46,902 nucleotides of DNA from an uncultured Bacteroidota bacterium (GCA_903904855.1 CAIVEH010000028.1:1-46902); one strand, 5' to 3'. Numbered from the stretch's first letter, positions 17,371 to 26,927 are shown. Notes: generated by a model from the sequence alone, not told the origin. A program made the numbers and translations.

Positions 17371-18696
17371 ATGAAATCGAAAAAAATCTGGTGGATTATC
17401 ATAATTAGTATAGTTCTGATTGGTATACTGATTGCTGTAGCTAAAAATAGTGAAGGTGATGCAGTAAAGGTTGCTGTTGAAAAAGCTGCATTGCATACTA
17501 TTACTGAAACGGTTACGGCAAGTGGGAAAATATACCCTGAAACCGAAGTAAAAATAGCGCCTGAAGTAAGTGGTGAAATAACACAACTCGATATTCATGA
17601 GGGCGACAGCGTTGTCAAAGGGCAGGTATTGGTAAAGATCAATCCCGCCATTTATAATTCTATGGTCAGCCAGGCATCAGCTACTGTGGAGCAATCAAGA
17701 GCCTCAGCCGATAACAGTAAACAGATGATGGCCCAGGCTGAGTCGCAATACCAGCTTGCTGAAGCTACATACAACCGCAACAAAAAGTTATTTGCACAGA
17801 AGGTAATCTCCCAGCTGGAGTTTGAACAGGGTGAGGCTTCATTTAAATCGGCCAAGGCAGCTTATGATGCAGCCAAAGCCTCAACAGCAGGTGGCAAATT
17901 TGGTATTCAGGGCGCACAGGCAAGCCTGACTACTGCGCAGGAAAACCTTTTGAAAACAACTGTAGTAGCGCCCACATCCGGAATCATTTCTGAACTGCTG
18001 GTTAAAAAAGGCGAGCGGGTATTAGGTACTGCCCAGATGGCCGGTACAGAAATGCTTACCATCGCCGATATGAGCCGCATTGAGGTACGTGTGGATGTAA
18101 GCGAAACGGACATCTCCAAGGTAAAAACAGGCGATACAACAATTATTGATGCAGATGCTTACCGCAACCGGAAATTTAAAGGTATCGTATCACGTATTGC
18201 AGTAAGCAGTACCAAAACCGGCTCTGGCACAAGTACCGACCAGGTAACTAATTATACTGTTCATATCTGGATTCTGCCATCCAGTTATTCAGATGTTTCT
18301 GCTCAATTGGGTAAAGGGAAATTTCCATTCAAACCCGGTATGTCGGCCTCAGTAGAGATACAAACCAACCGGCAGGATAATATCCTTTCTGTACCGGTAA
18401 ATGCAGTTACAACCCGCGACTGGGCAGATAGTGTTAAGAATAAATTAGTAGCTCAATCTGCCATAGATAATATCCGGCAGGTGGTATTTGTATATGATTC
18501 CAAAACCCAGATGGTAAGCCTTCGTGATGTAAAAACCGGTCTGCAGGATAATAAGTACCTCCAGGTTACCACAGGCCTTAAAGAAAATGAAGAGGTAGTT
18601 ACAGCTCCATATGGCGCCATCGCCCGCACCCTAAAGGATAATACGAAAGTGAAAGTAGTTGCTAAGGATCAGCTTTTTGAAGCAAAAAAAGAGTAG
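17371..18696 (+). CDS. HlyD/MacA-type periplasmic efflux adaptor (membrane fusion protein)
   Basis: The 441-residue product has an N-terminal membrane anchor (residues 7-24, WIIIISIVLIGILIAVA). It then has the barrel-sandwich strands KIYPETEVKIAPEVSGEI and the lipoyl half-motif GDSVVKGQVLVKI, a long alpha-hairpin (about residues 98-185), a second lipoyl half (VVAPTSGIISELLVKKGERV), and beta-barrel and membrane-proximal domains. It should link an inner membrane transporter to an outer membrane channel. Unusually, neither an ABC permease/ATPase nor a TolC-like gene lies nearby, so its partners must be elsewhere. The best guess is MacA-like rather than RND-type. Confidence 0.88.
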   Translation: MKSKKIWWIIIISIVLIGILIAVAKNSEGDAVKVAVEKAALHTITETVTASGKIYPETEVKIAPEVSGEITQLDIHEGDSVVKGQVLVKINPAIYNSMVSQASATVEQSRASADNSKQMMAQAESQYQLAEATYNRNKKLFAQKVISQLEFEQGEASFKSAKAAYDAAKASTAGGKFGIQGAQASLTTAQENLLKTTVVAPTSGIISELLVKKGERVLGTAQMAGTEMLTIADMSRIEVRVDVSETDISKVKTGDTTIIDADAYRNRKFKGIVSRIAVSSTKTGSGTSTDQVTNYTVHIWILPSSYSDVSAQLGKGKFPFKPGMSASVEIQTNRQDNILSVPVNAVTTRDWADSVKNKLVAQSAIDNIRQVVFVYDSKTQMVSLRDVKTGLQDNKYLQVTTGLKENEEVVTAPYGAIARTLKDNTKVKVVAKDQLFEAKKE

Positions 18697-18749
18697 ACTC
18701 CGGTAGGGAAAGTTGACTTCTGATACAGCGACAATTCCGAGGATCAGGA

Positions 18750-19190
18750 TTAGATCTTATTGAAATAATAGCCCTGATTAATTCTGGTTCCGGTATCAGT
18801 TACAATTGATCTGGTCCAGATCATATAATGGGCATTTACCACCGAGATAAAATAGACAATCGTATCGTGTGTTGCTGATGCCCAAAACAAGGAATCGCCG
18901 GCAAAAATCTTATAGCTGAAAACTTCTTTAATTCCCTCCTGGTTATTCCAGCTTTCGATATCATAGCCTGTTCCATTATTATTAAATGTCCATTCCCAGT
19001 ACTCTGATTTTGGTAAAGTATCATAAACAAGCGGGGAATTACCATTATCAGGTGCAAACATTGTTAATTTCCATTTCCCCTGCATTTTTCCGGAAACTGA
19101 GGAGGGCCCTTGGGTTTTATTACAAGATATCAGTTCTGCTGCAAGGCAAACAAATAGAAAGGCAGATAATAGAATTCTGTTTCTGTTCAT
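18750..19190 (-). CDS. Small lipocalin-like lipoprotein
   Basis: The 146-residue product has a lipobox ELISC after a hydrophobic signal. The mature part begins with GKMQGKWKLTMF, the GxW start of lipocalin-like Bacteroidetes domains, and continues with alternating beta-type strands (YWEWTFNNNGTGYDIESW, LFWASATHDTIVYFISV). This supports a small beta-barrel lipoprotein, perhaps ligand-binding, but no ligand can be read. Convergent with the adaptor gene upstream in the window. Confidence 0.65.
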   Translation of the reverse strand: MNRNRILLSAFLFVCLAAELISCNKTQGPSSVSGKMQGKWKLTMFAPDNGNSPLVYDTLPKSEYWEWTFNNNGTGYDIESWNNQEGIKEVFSYKIFAGDSLFWASATHDTIVYFISVVNAHYMIWTRSIVTDTGTRINQGYYFNKI

Positions 19191-19282
19191 AATAATACCC
19201 TTGAGGATTGGATAGGTAAATTACCAGGTTATAAGCATAGCAAATTTACAAATAATTATAACACAAAAACTATACCATTTAC

Positions 19283-19933
19283 TTAATCTACAAAAAACAA
19301 TTTTGGTTTGAGGGTATCCTGTTTGGGGCTTTCACCTTCACTTTTTGGCAAATCCCTATTTTCTTTGGTTTTTTCAGGTTCCGGTTCCTGCTTTACATTT
19401 TCATCTTTTGTCTTAGGCACTTCTGTTTGTGGTAATGGTTCTGCTTCATCTTTTTTGCGTTTTTGGGAAGCATCATTACGCTTATTGACAGATTTCTGAA
19501 TTTGCTTCTGCATTTTTTTGCTTGATTTGGTCGGCTTATACGGGTTCAGATGATGGCGGGAGATTCGTCTCTGATCCTTTTTGGTGCGCAGATAAAACTC
19601 ATGATGGCCCTGGTTTATATATGCCCTGTGTTCCCTTTTTTTATGACCAATCATGTGAATCCGGTAAAGCAGATTCCACTTTTCTTTTTTTACTTTTTTC
19701 TCTTTATTCTGAATCCGGTCGGTTATTTCACTGCTTTGGGATGGTGGCTGAACAACAATTTTATCAGGACCTTTTTTTGTAGTTGTATCAGTAACAGACT
19801 GGGTGGGCACAATAGCAGTATCTGGCATAGGAATAGCGGGCTTTGTGGTGTCGCTTTCCTGGGCGCGAGACATCGTAGAAGTCCCGATGGTTAGCATGGC
19901 AATAGCAAACAAAAAGGCTACGAATCTTTTCAT
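19283..19933 (-). CDS. Secreted highly charged protein, unknown function
   Basis: The 216-residue product starts with a signal peptide (FLFAIAMLTIGTSTMSRAQ) and continues with a Thr/Pro-rich linker, a strongly basic central part (KKVKKEKWNLLYR, RRISRHH, SSKKMQKQIQ) and an acidic Glu/Pro/Lys tail ending KPKLFFVD. No domain is recognised, and composition suggests much of it is disordered. It lies 92 bases upstream of the lipocalin-like gene on the same strand, so they may share a transcript. Confidence 0.55.
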   Translation of the reverse strand: MKRFVAFLFAIAMLTIGTSTMSRAQESDTTKPAIPMPDTAIVPTQSVTDTTTKKGPDKIVVQPPSQSSEITDRIQNKEKKVKKEKWNLLYRIHMIGHKKREHRAYINQGHHEFYLRTKKDQRRISRHHLNPYKPTKSSKKMQKQIQKSVNKRNDASQKRKKDEAEPLPQTEVPKTKDENVKQEPEPEKTKENRDLPKSEGESPKQDTLKPKLFFVD

Positions 19934-20135
19934 AATTTCAATTTCACAAAAAAAGAGTAATATTCTGAACCCTAAAAGTAGTTTAATTGTATGAAATTAT
20001 TGGCTGAAGCCGGAACTTCTTTCCTTAATGAAGACTAATTGATACAAAACAAGAAAATATTTTGTTTTGGTTAAGAAGGACAAATAACAATTACTCTGAT
20101 AACCAAAATCATCCTCACCCCACAAAATAAAACCC

Positions 20136-20143
20136 TAATTTTG
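20136..20143 (+). promoter_or_regulatory. Putative -7 promoter box for the aldehyde dehydrogenase
   Basis: TAATTTTG is an exact match to TAnnTTTG, 21 bases ahead of the ATG at 20165. No -33 box is clear. Confidence 0.4.
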
Positions 20144-20164
20144 CACCGCTTAATATCCAGCTAT

Positions 20165-21697
20165 ATGAAAATGAATAAGGTTCTTGAAATACTCCGGATC
20201 AACAAAGTAAATGAAGGCGCTTCAACAGGAGTAAAGTGGCTTAAAGCAGGTGGTGAGAATATTAATTCTTATTCCCCTGTAGATGGCAAGCTCATTGCAT
20301 CAGTAACCGGCTCGAACCGGAAGACCTATGAAAAAGTAATGGAAAAATCACAGTCGGCATTCGGTGAATGGCGGATGTGGCCAGCTCCACGCCGGGGTGA
20401 AATAGTGCGCCAGCTTGGTGAGGCGTTGCGTAAATATAAAGAACCACTAGGCACACTGGTGAGCTATGAGATGGGAAAAAGCCTGCAAGAGGGCTATGGC
20501 GAGGTTCAGGAAATGATAGATATCTGCGACCTTGCTGTGGGCATGAGCCGCCAACTATATGGCCTTAGTATGCACAGTGAGCGGCCTCTGCACCGTATGT
20601 ATGAGCAATGGCACCCATTGGGCATTGTGGGTATCATCAGTTCTTTCAATTTCCCGGTAGCTGTATGGAGCTGGAACAGCATGATCGCGTTTATCTGCGG
20701 TGATACCTGTGTATGGAAACCATCTAGCAAAACACCGATATCTGCTATTGCGTGTCAGAATATTATTGCTGAAGTATTTAAGGCCAATGATGTGCCCGAA
20801 GGAGTTTGCTGCCTTTTATCAGGCAACCGCGAAGTAGGAGACTGGATGAGCAAAGATTCGCGCATACCACTTATTTCTGCCACAGGATCGACCAATATGG
20901 GTAAGATTGTTGGCGCTACTGTAGCATCAAGGCTTGGCAGGTCTTTACTGGAGCTGGGTGGCAATAATGCCATTATCATTACTGAAAATGCCGACCTGAA
21001 TATAGCGCTCATTGGTTCTGTATTCGGTGCCGTGGGTACTGCCGGACAACGTTGCACCACCACCCGCAGGCTCATCATTCATGAGAGCATTTATGAATCG
21101 TTTAAGGCCAAACTGGCTGGTGCCTACAAACAACTGGTTATTGGCAATCCGCTGGATGAAAAGAGCCATGTAGGGCCATTGATTGATAAGGATGCCGTAA
21201 CTACTTACCTAAATGCCATCAATGAAATAAAGAAGGCAGGAGGCAAGGAAGTTGTGGCCGGCGGACTGCTTACCGGCAAGGGCTATGAAAGCGGATGCTA
21301 TGTGCAGCCTTGCGTTTATGAAGTGAAGAACGATTGGGAAATTGTGCAGAATGAGACATTTGCTCCAATATTGTACCTGATGAAATACGCCAAACCCGAA
21401 CAGGCAATTGCCATGCAGAACAATGTGCCCCAGGGGCTTTCTTCTTCTATAATGACCCTGAATATGCGGGAAGCCGAACAGTTCCTGTCGGCGGCAGGTA
21501 GCGACTGTGGTATAGCCAATGTAAACATAGGTACCAGCGGCGCTGAAATAGGTGGCGCTTTTGGCGGCGAAAAGGAAACCGGTGGAGGACGCGAAAGCGG
21601 CAGCGATTGCTGGAAAGCCTATATGCGCAGGCAAACCAATACTATTAACTGGAGCGATAAATTGCCACTGGCTCAGGGAATAAAGTTTAATATTTAA
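20165..21697 (+). CDS. ALDH7-type aldehyde dehydrogenase (aminoadipate semialdehyde dehydrogenase)
   Basis: The start is taken at the ATG at 20165 (MKMNKV); an upstream in-frame TTG at 20141 lies inside the promoter-like box. The 510-residue product is a full-length NAD(P)-dependent aldehyde dehydrogenase: SSFNFPVAVW and VWKPSSKTP in the cofactor site, ATGSTNMG, LELGGNN with the general base Glu, and catalytic Cys297 in GQRCTTTRR. The sequence resembles the ALDH7 (antiquitin) group, which oxidises alpha-aminoadipate semialdehyde in lysine breakdown. I infer that substrate from family likeness only; no other lysine-degradation gene is adjacent. Confidence 0.88.
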   Translation: MKMNKVLEILRINKVNEGASTGVKWLKAGGENINSYSPVDGKLIASVTGSNRKTYEKVMEKSQSAFGEWRMWPAPRRGEIVRQLGEALRKYKEPLGTLVSYEMGKSLQEGYGEVQEMIDICDLAVGMSRQLYGLSMHSERPLHRMYEQWHPLGIVGIISSFNFPVAVWSWNSMIAFICGDTCVWKPSSKTPISAIACQNIIAEVFKANDVPEGVCCLLSGNREVGDWMSKDSRIPLISATGSTNMGKIVGATVASRLGRSLLELGGNNAIIITENADLNIALIGSVFGAVGTAGQRCTTTRRLIIHESIYESFKAKLAGAYKQLVIGNPLDEKSHVGPLIDKDAVTTYLNAINEIKKAGGKEVVAGGLLTGKGYESGCYVQPCVYEVKNDWEIVQNETFAPILYLMKYAKPEQAIAMQNNVPQGLSSSIMTLNMREAEQFLSAAGSDCGIANVNIGTSGAEIGGAFGGEKETGGGRESGSDCWKAYMRRQTNTINWSDKLPLAQGIKFNI

Positions 21698-21832
21698 CCC
21701 CGCTACTTATGGGGAGTTAGTTAATAAGCTGTAGTTCCTGATTTCTGATTTGGCTATCTTATTAGTTCTATAGATTTGGGAAATTGTAGCATGTAGCTGA
21801 ATTATTCTTTTTTTTGGATTTCTATTTAAATT

Positions 21833-21868
21833 AAAGTTGCCCTGGATATGCCAGGGCAACTTTTTTTT
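21833..21868 (+). terminator. Rho-independent terminator
   Basis: A perfect 13-bp stem (21833-21845 with 21851-21863), 5-base loop and a run of eight T (21861-21868). It lies 136 bases after the aldehyde dehydrogenase and ahead of the PadR gene. Confidence 0.85.
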
Positions 21869-21941
21869 GGGGGAATATTTTGCAGTGCCAAATTTAATAC
21901 ATAGCTTTGTGATGTATTGCTAAACGATGCAACAATAAACT

Positions 21942-22292
21942 ATGAATCAGACAGAATTATTAAAAGGCACACTAGGAACGATAATTCTACGTTTACTAGA
22001 AGACAGGGGGCGCATGTATGGGTATGAAATAACGCAACTGGTTAAAGAATTATCGGGAGAGAAAATACTGGTTAAAGAAGGGTCACTCTACCCTGCCCTT
22101 CATAAATTGGAGGCAGACGGATTGGTTGTGGCCGAAGAAGTTTTTATAGGTAAGCGAATGCGTAAGTATTACTCCCTTACTAAACCGGGCAAGGCAGCAA
22201 CCAAAGAATCTGTAAGTGAATTGCTTGATTTCCTGAAGACCATACTCACCCTGATAACCCCAAACCCGGCAAGTGCATTTTCGGCAGCTTAA
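21942..22292 (+). CDS. PadR-family transcriptional regulator
   Basis: The 116-residue product is a PadR-type winged-helix repressor: GTLGTIILRLLEDRGRMYGYEI, then KEGSLYPALHKLEADGL forming the recognition region, and RKYYSLTKPGK in the wing. Short PadR proteins of this kind usually repress the gene beside them. Here the next gene, 46 bases downstream, is a polytopic membrane protein, so that protein is the probable target and both may be on one autoregulated transcript. Confidence 0.9.
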   Translation: MNQTELLKGTLGTIILRLLEDRGRMYGYEITQLVKELSGEKILVKEGSLYPALHKLEADGLVVAEEVFIGKRMRKYYSLTKPGKAATKESVSELLDFLKTILTLITPNPASAFSAA

Positions 22293-22338
22293 CCCTTAGT
22301 TATGAAACGATCTTTATTCTGATCAAAATCACAAACAA

Positions 22339-23520
22339 ATGTATTGCATCACAGATGAGCAAATAGAATATATCCACAATGATATCAGACGTGATGGCGT
22401 TGCAATGGAGGACCTGCAGTTGAATCTCCTGGATCATATCTGTTGTATCATAGAGCAAGAGTTCGAAGGAAATGATGACTTTGAACACTTCTACCGGCAA
22501 ACCTTAAAGCGGATATGCGATAAGAATTTGCATGAAATAGAAGAAGAAACCATCAATTTATTAACTTTCAAAAACTATTATTTTATGAAAAAGGCAATGA
22601 TGCTCAGCGGAGCAATTTCGGTAGCCGCATTAATATTCGGTTCGTTTTTCAAGGTGATGCACTGGCCCGGAGCCAGTATATTGCTGGTTGTTGGTGTATT
22701 TTTTCTTGGCCTTGTATTTTTACCCCTTATGGCAATTATCAAGACCAGAGAAGCTGATAACACAGCCGACAAAATTACATCTGTCAGCGGAACACTTATG
22801 GGCGTGCTTTTCTGCATGGCTATTATGTTTGCCATTCAGCACTGGCCTGGTGCAAGGTCGGGCATTTATTGGCTAATTGCAGTTGGCTTTACTTTGTTTG
22901 TATTTATTCCTATTTACTTTTTTACCGGAATACGCAAGCCGGAGAGAAGAGCAAACACAATTATTATCACTATTCTTTTGGTAGGGTTTACCTGCCTTCA
23001 ATTTACAATGGTGGGGTTAAGAAGACCTGTTCCTCAGCTACCCACCTATACTTATCTTGGAAATGAACAGATTCTACATAGCCTAAGACTAAAAACGAAC
23101 ACCAACACTGAGAGCGCCAGGCTGGTTACAGATATCAATAACGCCTGTGAGCAACTTAAAAGCATCCTCATTAAGAGAGAGCTTAGTACACCCGCAATTC
23201 CGGCGGATTTTGAACAAAGAGACATTATGCTCAATGAAAAACTGGTAGACCTGAGAGAGACTTATGAAACAACCCATCTCCTGACCGATCTGAAGGCTGC
23301 TGTAAGCAGATATAATTCACTGGCTGGCGGCAATAAGATACCATTGGACCATACTATACTTTCAGTAGCTCAGGAACAACTCGGGCATACCACAAACCTG
23401 TTTATTTTGAACAGCCTGACTCAATTGCAAATAAGCATTGCGGTTGCAGAAAATGGAAAAGAAAAACTAACAGCACTACATCGCAATAATGATGAGGATC
23501 AAACGCTTGCAGCGAAATAG
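22339..23520 (+). CDS. Polytopic membrane protein with two HWPGA motifs (GldL-like)
   Basis: The 393-residue product has a soluble N-terminal part of ~75 residues with acidic and Cys-containing helices (LLDHICCIIEQEF), then about five membrane segments (near residues 80-100, 110-130, 150-166, 175-195 and 205-225) and a soluble helical C-terminus. Two segments carry the motif K/Q-x-x-HWPGA (FKVMHWPGA and IQHWPGA), which is also found in GldL of the gliding/T9SS motor. Overall length and domain layout are not those of GldL. I read it as a membrane protein regulated by the adjacent PadR; its function is unknown. Confidence 0.75.
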   Translation: MYCITDEQIEYIHNDIRRDGVAMEDLQLNLLDHICCIIEQEFEGNDDFEHFYRQTLKRICDKNLHEIEEETINLLTFKNYYFMKKAMMLSGAISVAALIFGSFFKVMHWPGASILLVVGVFFLGLVFLPLMAIIKTREADNTADKITSVSGTLMGVLFCMAIMFAIQHWPGARSGIYWLIAVGFTLFVFIPIYFFTGIRKPERRANTIIITILLVGFTCLQFTMVGLRRPVPQLPTYTYLGNEQILHSLRLKTNTNTESARLVTDINNACEQLKSILIKRELSTPAIPADFEQRDIMLNEKLVDLRETYETTHLLTDLKAAVSRYNSLAGGNKIPLDHTILSVAQEQLGHTTNLFILNSLTQLQISIAVAENGKEKLTALHRNNDEDQTLAAK

Positions 23521-23521
23521 A

Positions 23522-23566
23522 AAAAAGGGGCAATTTAAAAACCGATATTAAATTGCCCCTTTTTAA
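23522..23566. terminator. Bidirectional rho-independent terminator
   Basis: A perfect 12-bp stem (23527-23538 with 23548-23559), 9-base loop, A-run before and T-run after. It sits between two convergent genes and should serve both. Confidence 0.9.
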
Positions 23567-23578
23567 GCTCTGTATTAT

Positions 23579-25903
23579 TTACCTGATCACTGTAAACTTA
23601 CTGTAGTACCTGTTAACCCCGCTTTGCAATACGCACACATACATACCTGATGGAAGATTGCCAACAGATATAGCAACATTATTGGCAGTTGCAGGCGATG
23701 CTGACCTATACAGGGTCTGGCCTTCCATATTGATAAAGCTGATCTGAAGATCTGGTTGAGTCATTCCATTCCACGAAACATTAAGGACATCGTTTGATGG
23801 GTTAGGAAAAACGGAAATACTGCCATTTTCATTTACCTCAACCACACCAACATGACTTATAGGGAATGGAGTATACTTCCTGGTTTTGTAACACTCAATA
23901 CCACCCTTGTTATCTCCTACAAGCATAGTCAAGGAGCCATTTCCTTCAATATCACCTACTGTTGGAGCAGGACGATGTCCGCCATAAACGCCAAATCCGG
24001 GATGGTTGTACATAGAATAATTACTGTCGATGAAACTATACATGCTGTCGAGCATGGTATAAGTAGCAGCAGTATCGCCACTTTGAAAACCTGTAAACCG
24101 ATATATATTCCCTGAATTACCTCCTAACAAAAGGTATTTCACATTAGTACTATCAATAACACCGATGAATGGCGTACTCATAACACCATAAGTATTTCTT
24201 GGATCGGCCCTGATATGCCCCAATTCAGAGCTGATACGTTTCAGTTTTATGGAGCCGGGTACAGTACTTACATTCTGGTAATATACAATAGTGCCGTACA
24301 CATTTCCTATTATTAGGTCTTTTTTACCGTCCAGATCCATATCATAAATGAAGGGTGCCGAATGACCTCCAACATTTATTGTATCACCATTTTCATCAGT
24401 AAGCATTACTTGCGTCATTTGAAAATTGGGTTGTGCAGTATCGCTGATGGCCATGTTTTTAAGATAGGAAAGCGTACCATCTGAATGGCCAATTATCAGA
24501 TCACTGACACCATCATGATCAATATCGCCAAAAGCGGGAGCAATACCTTTAAATCCGTAAGTACTCAGGCCCAGATAATCTTTGGTTTGCAGGGTTAATG
24601 ACGGATTGCCGGTTGTGCCTGTATTCAGGTAATAGGATAATTTACTACGCAGACTGTAATCACTGCTCTGAAAAAAACCATCTGAACCCACTATAAGATC
24701 CAGCTTTCCATCCCTGTTAATATCAAACAAGCTAGGGTAAGCTGCAGTTCCCAGATCAATAGATTTATCGACCAAAAATGAATCAGACTGATAACGCCAG
24801 TCAGGATTACCCGGAGTAGTATAATTTTTATAAAACCAAACACAATAATAGTTTTCGGATAACTGCTGTGCATTAGGGGCAATCAAGAGATCTTTTTTGC
24901 CATCCTGATCAATATCAATGTTAAATGCAGCCGGGAATGTTGGGATTTCTATCTGGGTTCCACCAGCAAATGATTGCCACATTGTATCCTGATAAATCAT
25001 GGAATCCCGACCTGAAGGGTCAAAAGGAATCCGACCGTTTTTAAGAAAAGTCATTTCATTGAATGATACACTGCCATCGAGGTAATCATAATCACCATCC
25101 ATGTCGTAATCGAAAAGGCAAGGAGTGTTACCACTATGAGTTTTCTTATCGCCTGATTTGGGTATTGGCGTTCTGAGGCAAGCCGTATCGGGGGGAATCG
25201 GGAAGGAATGGGTTCTTGTCCAGCCTTGTGTAACCATACCCCATGCACGGTCGTAAAGACCAACCACAATACTGTCGCAGGGCAGGCCCAGCTCTACCCT
25301 GTAATTTTTGTAAAAGTTTATTTTGCCACCAACAATATTATAGGCAATAAAATCAAGATCTCCATCATTATCCACATCTACAATTGCAGGGATATCTCCA
25401 GGGTTATCGAATAAATTAATAGAACCGGGGGTAGAACAGTCGTTATTATAAAAAAGGTCTTTGTAAAATTTAAAAGCCAGTTGGTTATAGCTGTTATAAT
25501 ATCCCTTATAAACCGCAAAACCAAATTGCCCCTGGTGAAACAGATCCGGTATACCATCACAATTATAATCGGCCAGTACCATATAATCAAGCAACGGAGG
25601 AAAGTTCACTTCATATTCAGGAGCATAACTGTATTTAGCATTCCCGGCACTTCCTGTATTGAGGAATGTACGGAGGCTACCCCATGGCTCAAAAGCAACA
25701 AGGTCAACCAACCCGTCATGGTTAAGATCGGCCATTGCAAATTGTGGATTATTGAAACCACCGCACCATGCCAACGTCTGCAATTTTCCATAGGCATATA
25801 CTTTAATACTGCTATCGGGCTGATAATACTTTGTCTGAGCATTAACAGCAAAAGAAATGCTCCCGATAATTATAAGAAAAAGAATACGTCTAATATTTTG
25901 CAT
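23579..25903 (-). CDS. Secreted FG-GAP/VCBS-repeat protein with T9SS sorting domain
   Basis: The 774-residue product starts with a signal peptide (ILFLIIIGSISFAVNAQ) and ends in a type A T9SS sorting domain (SISVFPNPSNDVLNV ... SGMYVCVL). Between them are about nine calcium-binding FG-GAP-like repeats with the pattern DxNxDGxxDL, for example ADLNHDGLVDL, VDVDNDGDLDF, FDYDMDGDYDY, IDQDGKKDLLI, GDIDHDGVSDL and YDMDLDGKKDL. It is likely a calcium-stabilised beta-propeller displayed on or released from the cell surface. No enzyme motif is visible. It stands alone and is bounded by the terminator at 23522. Confidence 0.9.
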   Translation of the reverse strand: MQNIRRILFLIIIGSISFAVNAQTKYYQPDSSIKVYAYGKLQTLAWCGGFNNPQFAMADLNHDGLVDLVAFEPWGSLRTFLNTGSAGNAKYSYAPEYEVNFPPLLDYMVLADYNCDGIPDLFHQGQFGFAVYKGYYNSYNQLAFKFYKDLFYNNDCSTPGSINLFDNPGDIPAIVDVDNDGDLDFIAYNIVGGKINFYKNYRVELGLPCDSIVVGLYDRAWGMVTQGWTRTHSFPIPPDTACLRTPIPKSGDKKTHSGNTPCLFDYDMDGDYDYLDGSVSFNEMTFLKNGRIPFDPSGRDSMIYQDTMWQSFAGGTQIEIPTFPAAFNIDIDQDGKKDLLIAPNAQQLSENYYCVWFYKNYTTPGNPDWRYQSDSFLVDKSIDLGTAAYPSLFDINRDGKLDLIVGSDGFFQSSDYSLRSKLSYYLNTGTTGNPSLTLQTKDYLGLSTYGFKGIAPAFGDIDHDGVSDLIIGHSDGTLSYLKNMAISDTAQPNFQMTQVMLTDENGDTINVGGHSAPFIYDMDLDGKKDLIIGNVYGTIVYYQNVSTVPGSIKLKRISSELGHIRADPRNTYGVMSTPFIGVIDSTNVKYLLLGGNSGNIYRFTGFQSGDTAATYTMLDSMYSFIDSNYSMYNHPGFGVYGGHRPAPTVGDIEGNGSLTMLVGDNKGGIECYKTRKYTPFPISHVGVVEVNENGSISVFPNPSNDVLNVSWNGMTQPDLQISFINMEGQTLYRSASPATANNVAISVGNLPSGMYVCVLQSGVNRYYSKFTVIR

Positions 25904-25977
25904 AGGAAGTAATTTGAAAATAAAATTACGGATAAAAATCTGATATTAGAGTAATTATTTTTTATTAACTACAGGCA

Positions 25978-26031
25978 ATACCAATCATATTCCTCTGCCT
26001 TATATGACAATCACTTCTGTGTGATTGGTAT
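25978..26031. repeat. Inverted repeat after the HMG-CoA lyase gene
   Basis: ATACCAATCA (25978-25987) and TGATTGGTAT (26022-26031) pair perfectly over 10 bases, and a smaller hairpin AATCAC/GTGATT lies inside (26009-26026). It lacks a long T-run, so it may be a weak terminator or a regulatory structure. Confidence 0.5.
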
Positions 26032-26060
26032 CTATTTCCAGGCACTCCCAGAGGCTAACT

Positions 26061-26927
26061 TTACTTTACAAATATCCTGCCGGCTATTGCCAATGCCTCA
26101 CGAAAGGCCTCCTGATTTAATTGCAAAGGGATATTTTTCACTCCACACCAGCCTACCAGGTTTTCGGTAGCTATATTGCCTACCAGATCATCTTCGGCCA
26201 TCGGGCAGCCACCAATACCTTTCATGGCGCTGTCGTATCGCCTGCAACCAGCATTGTATGCCGACTGTATTTTTTCCTCCCATTTTTCAGGTGCCGAATG
26301 AAAATGGGCGCCAATGCTGATATCTTTAAACTCCGGAATCAGCCGGTTGAATATGTAACTGATATTATCTGGCCGGGCCACACCCACAGTATCGCTCATG
26401 GCAATAGTTTTAATACCCGATACAGCCAGCTTACTTACCCAGTTTATAGCTACATCGGCATTGTAATCATCGCCATACGGATTGCCAAAACCCATGGAAA
26501 TATAAATCACCAGTTCCTTTTTATGTTGCAGACACAGGTTTTGTATCTCCTCCACCTGTAGCAGCGACTGTGCAATAGATTTATTGGTATTACGTAATTG
26601 AAATGTTTCGGAAATAGAAAAAGGGAATCCTAAATAACTGATTTCATCATAAGCAACAGCTTCCTCAGCCCCACGGGTATTGGCAATGATAGCCAGCAAC
26701 TTTGTATTGGTATTATAAAGTTTAAGCTGTGGTATTACATCCTTGGTATCTGCAAGCTGTGGTATTGCTTTTGCCGACACAAACGAACCAAAATCCAGCA
26801 CATCAAATCCCACTTTCAGTAGTGCATTAAGGTAGGTTGCTTTATCGGCTGTGGGTATAAAGGTTCCCCATCCCTGCATGGCATCCCGGGGGCATTCTAT
26901 CAGCTCCATCGAACTATAAACTATCAT
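26061..26927 (-). CDS. Hydroxymethylglutaryl-CoA lyase
   Basis: This TIM-barrel enzyme splits HMG-CoA into acetoacetate and acetyl-CoA in leucine breakdown and ketone metabolism. The 288-residue product has IECPRDAMQG with the catalytic Arg and metal-binding Asp, FGSFVSAKAIPQLAD, the metal-binding HxH in GAHFHSAP, and GIGGCPMAEDDLVGNIATE with the active-site Cys. All these match HMG-CoA lyase rather than the related isopropylmalate synthases. It lies 49 bases after the last receiver gene on the same strand and may be on the end of that transcript, though its metabolism has no obvious tie to it. Confidence 0.9.
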   Translation of the reverse strand: MIVYSSMELIECPRDAMQGWGTFIPTADKATYLNALLKVGFDVLDFGSFVSAKAIPQLADTKDVIPQLKLYNTNTKLLAIIANTRGAEEAVAYDEISYLGFPFSISETFQLRNTNKSIAQSLLQVEEIQNLCLQHKKELVIYISMGFGNPYGDDYNADVAINWVSKLAVSGIKTIAMSDTVGVARPDNISYIFNRLIPEFKDISIGAHFHSAPEKWEEKIQSAYNAGCRRYDSAMKGIGGCPMAEDDLVGNIATENLVGWCGVKNIPLQLNQEAFREALAIAGRIFVK

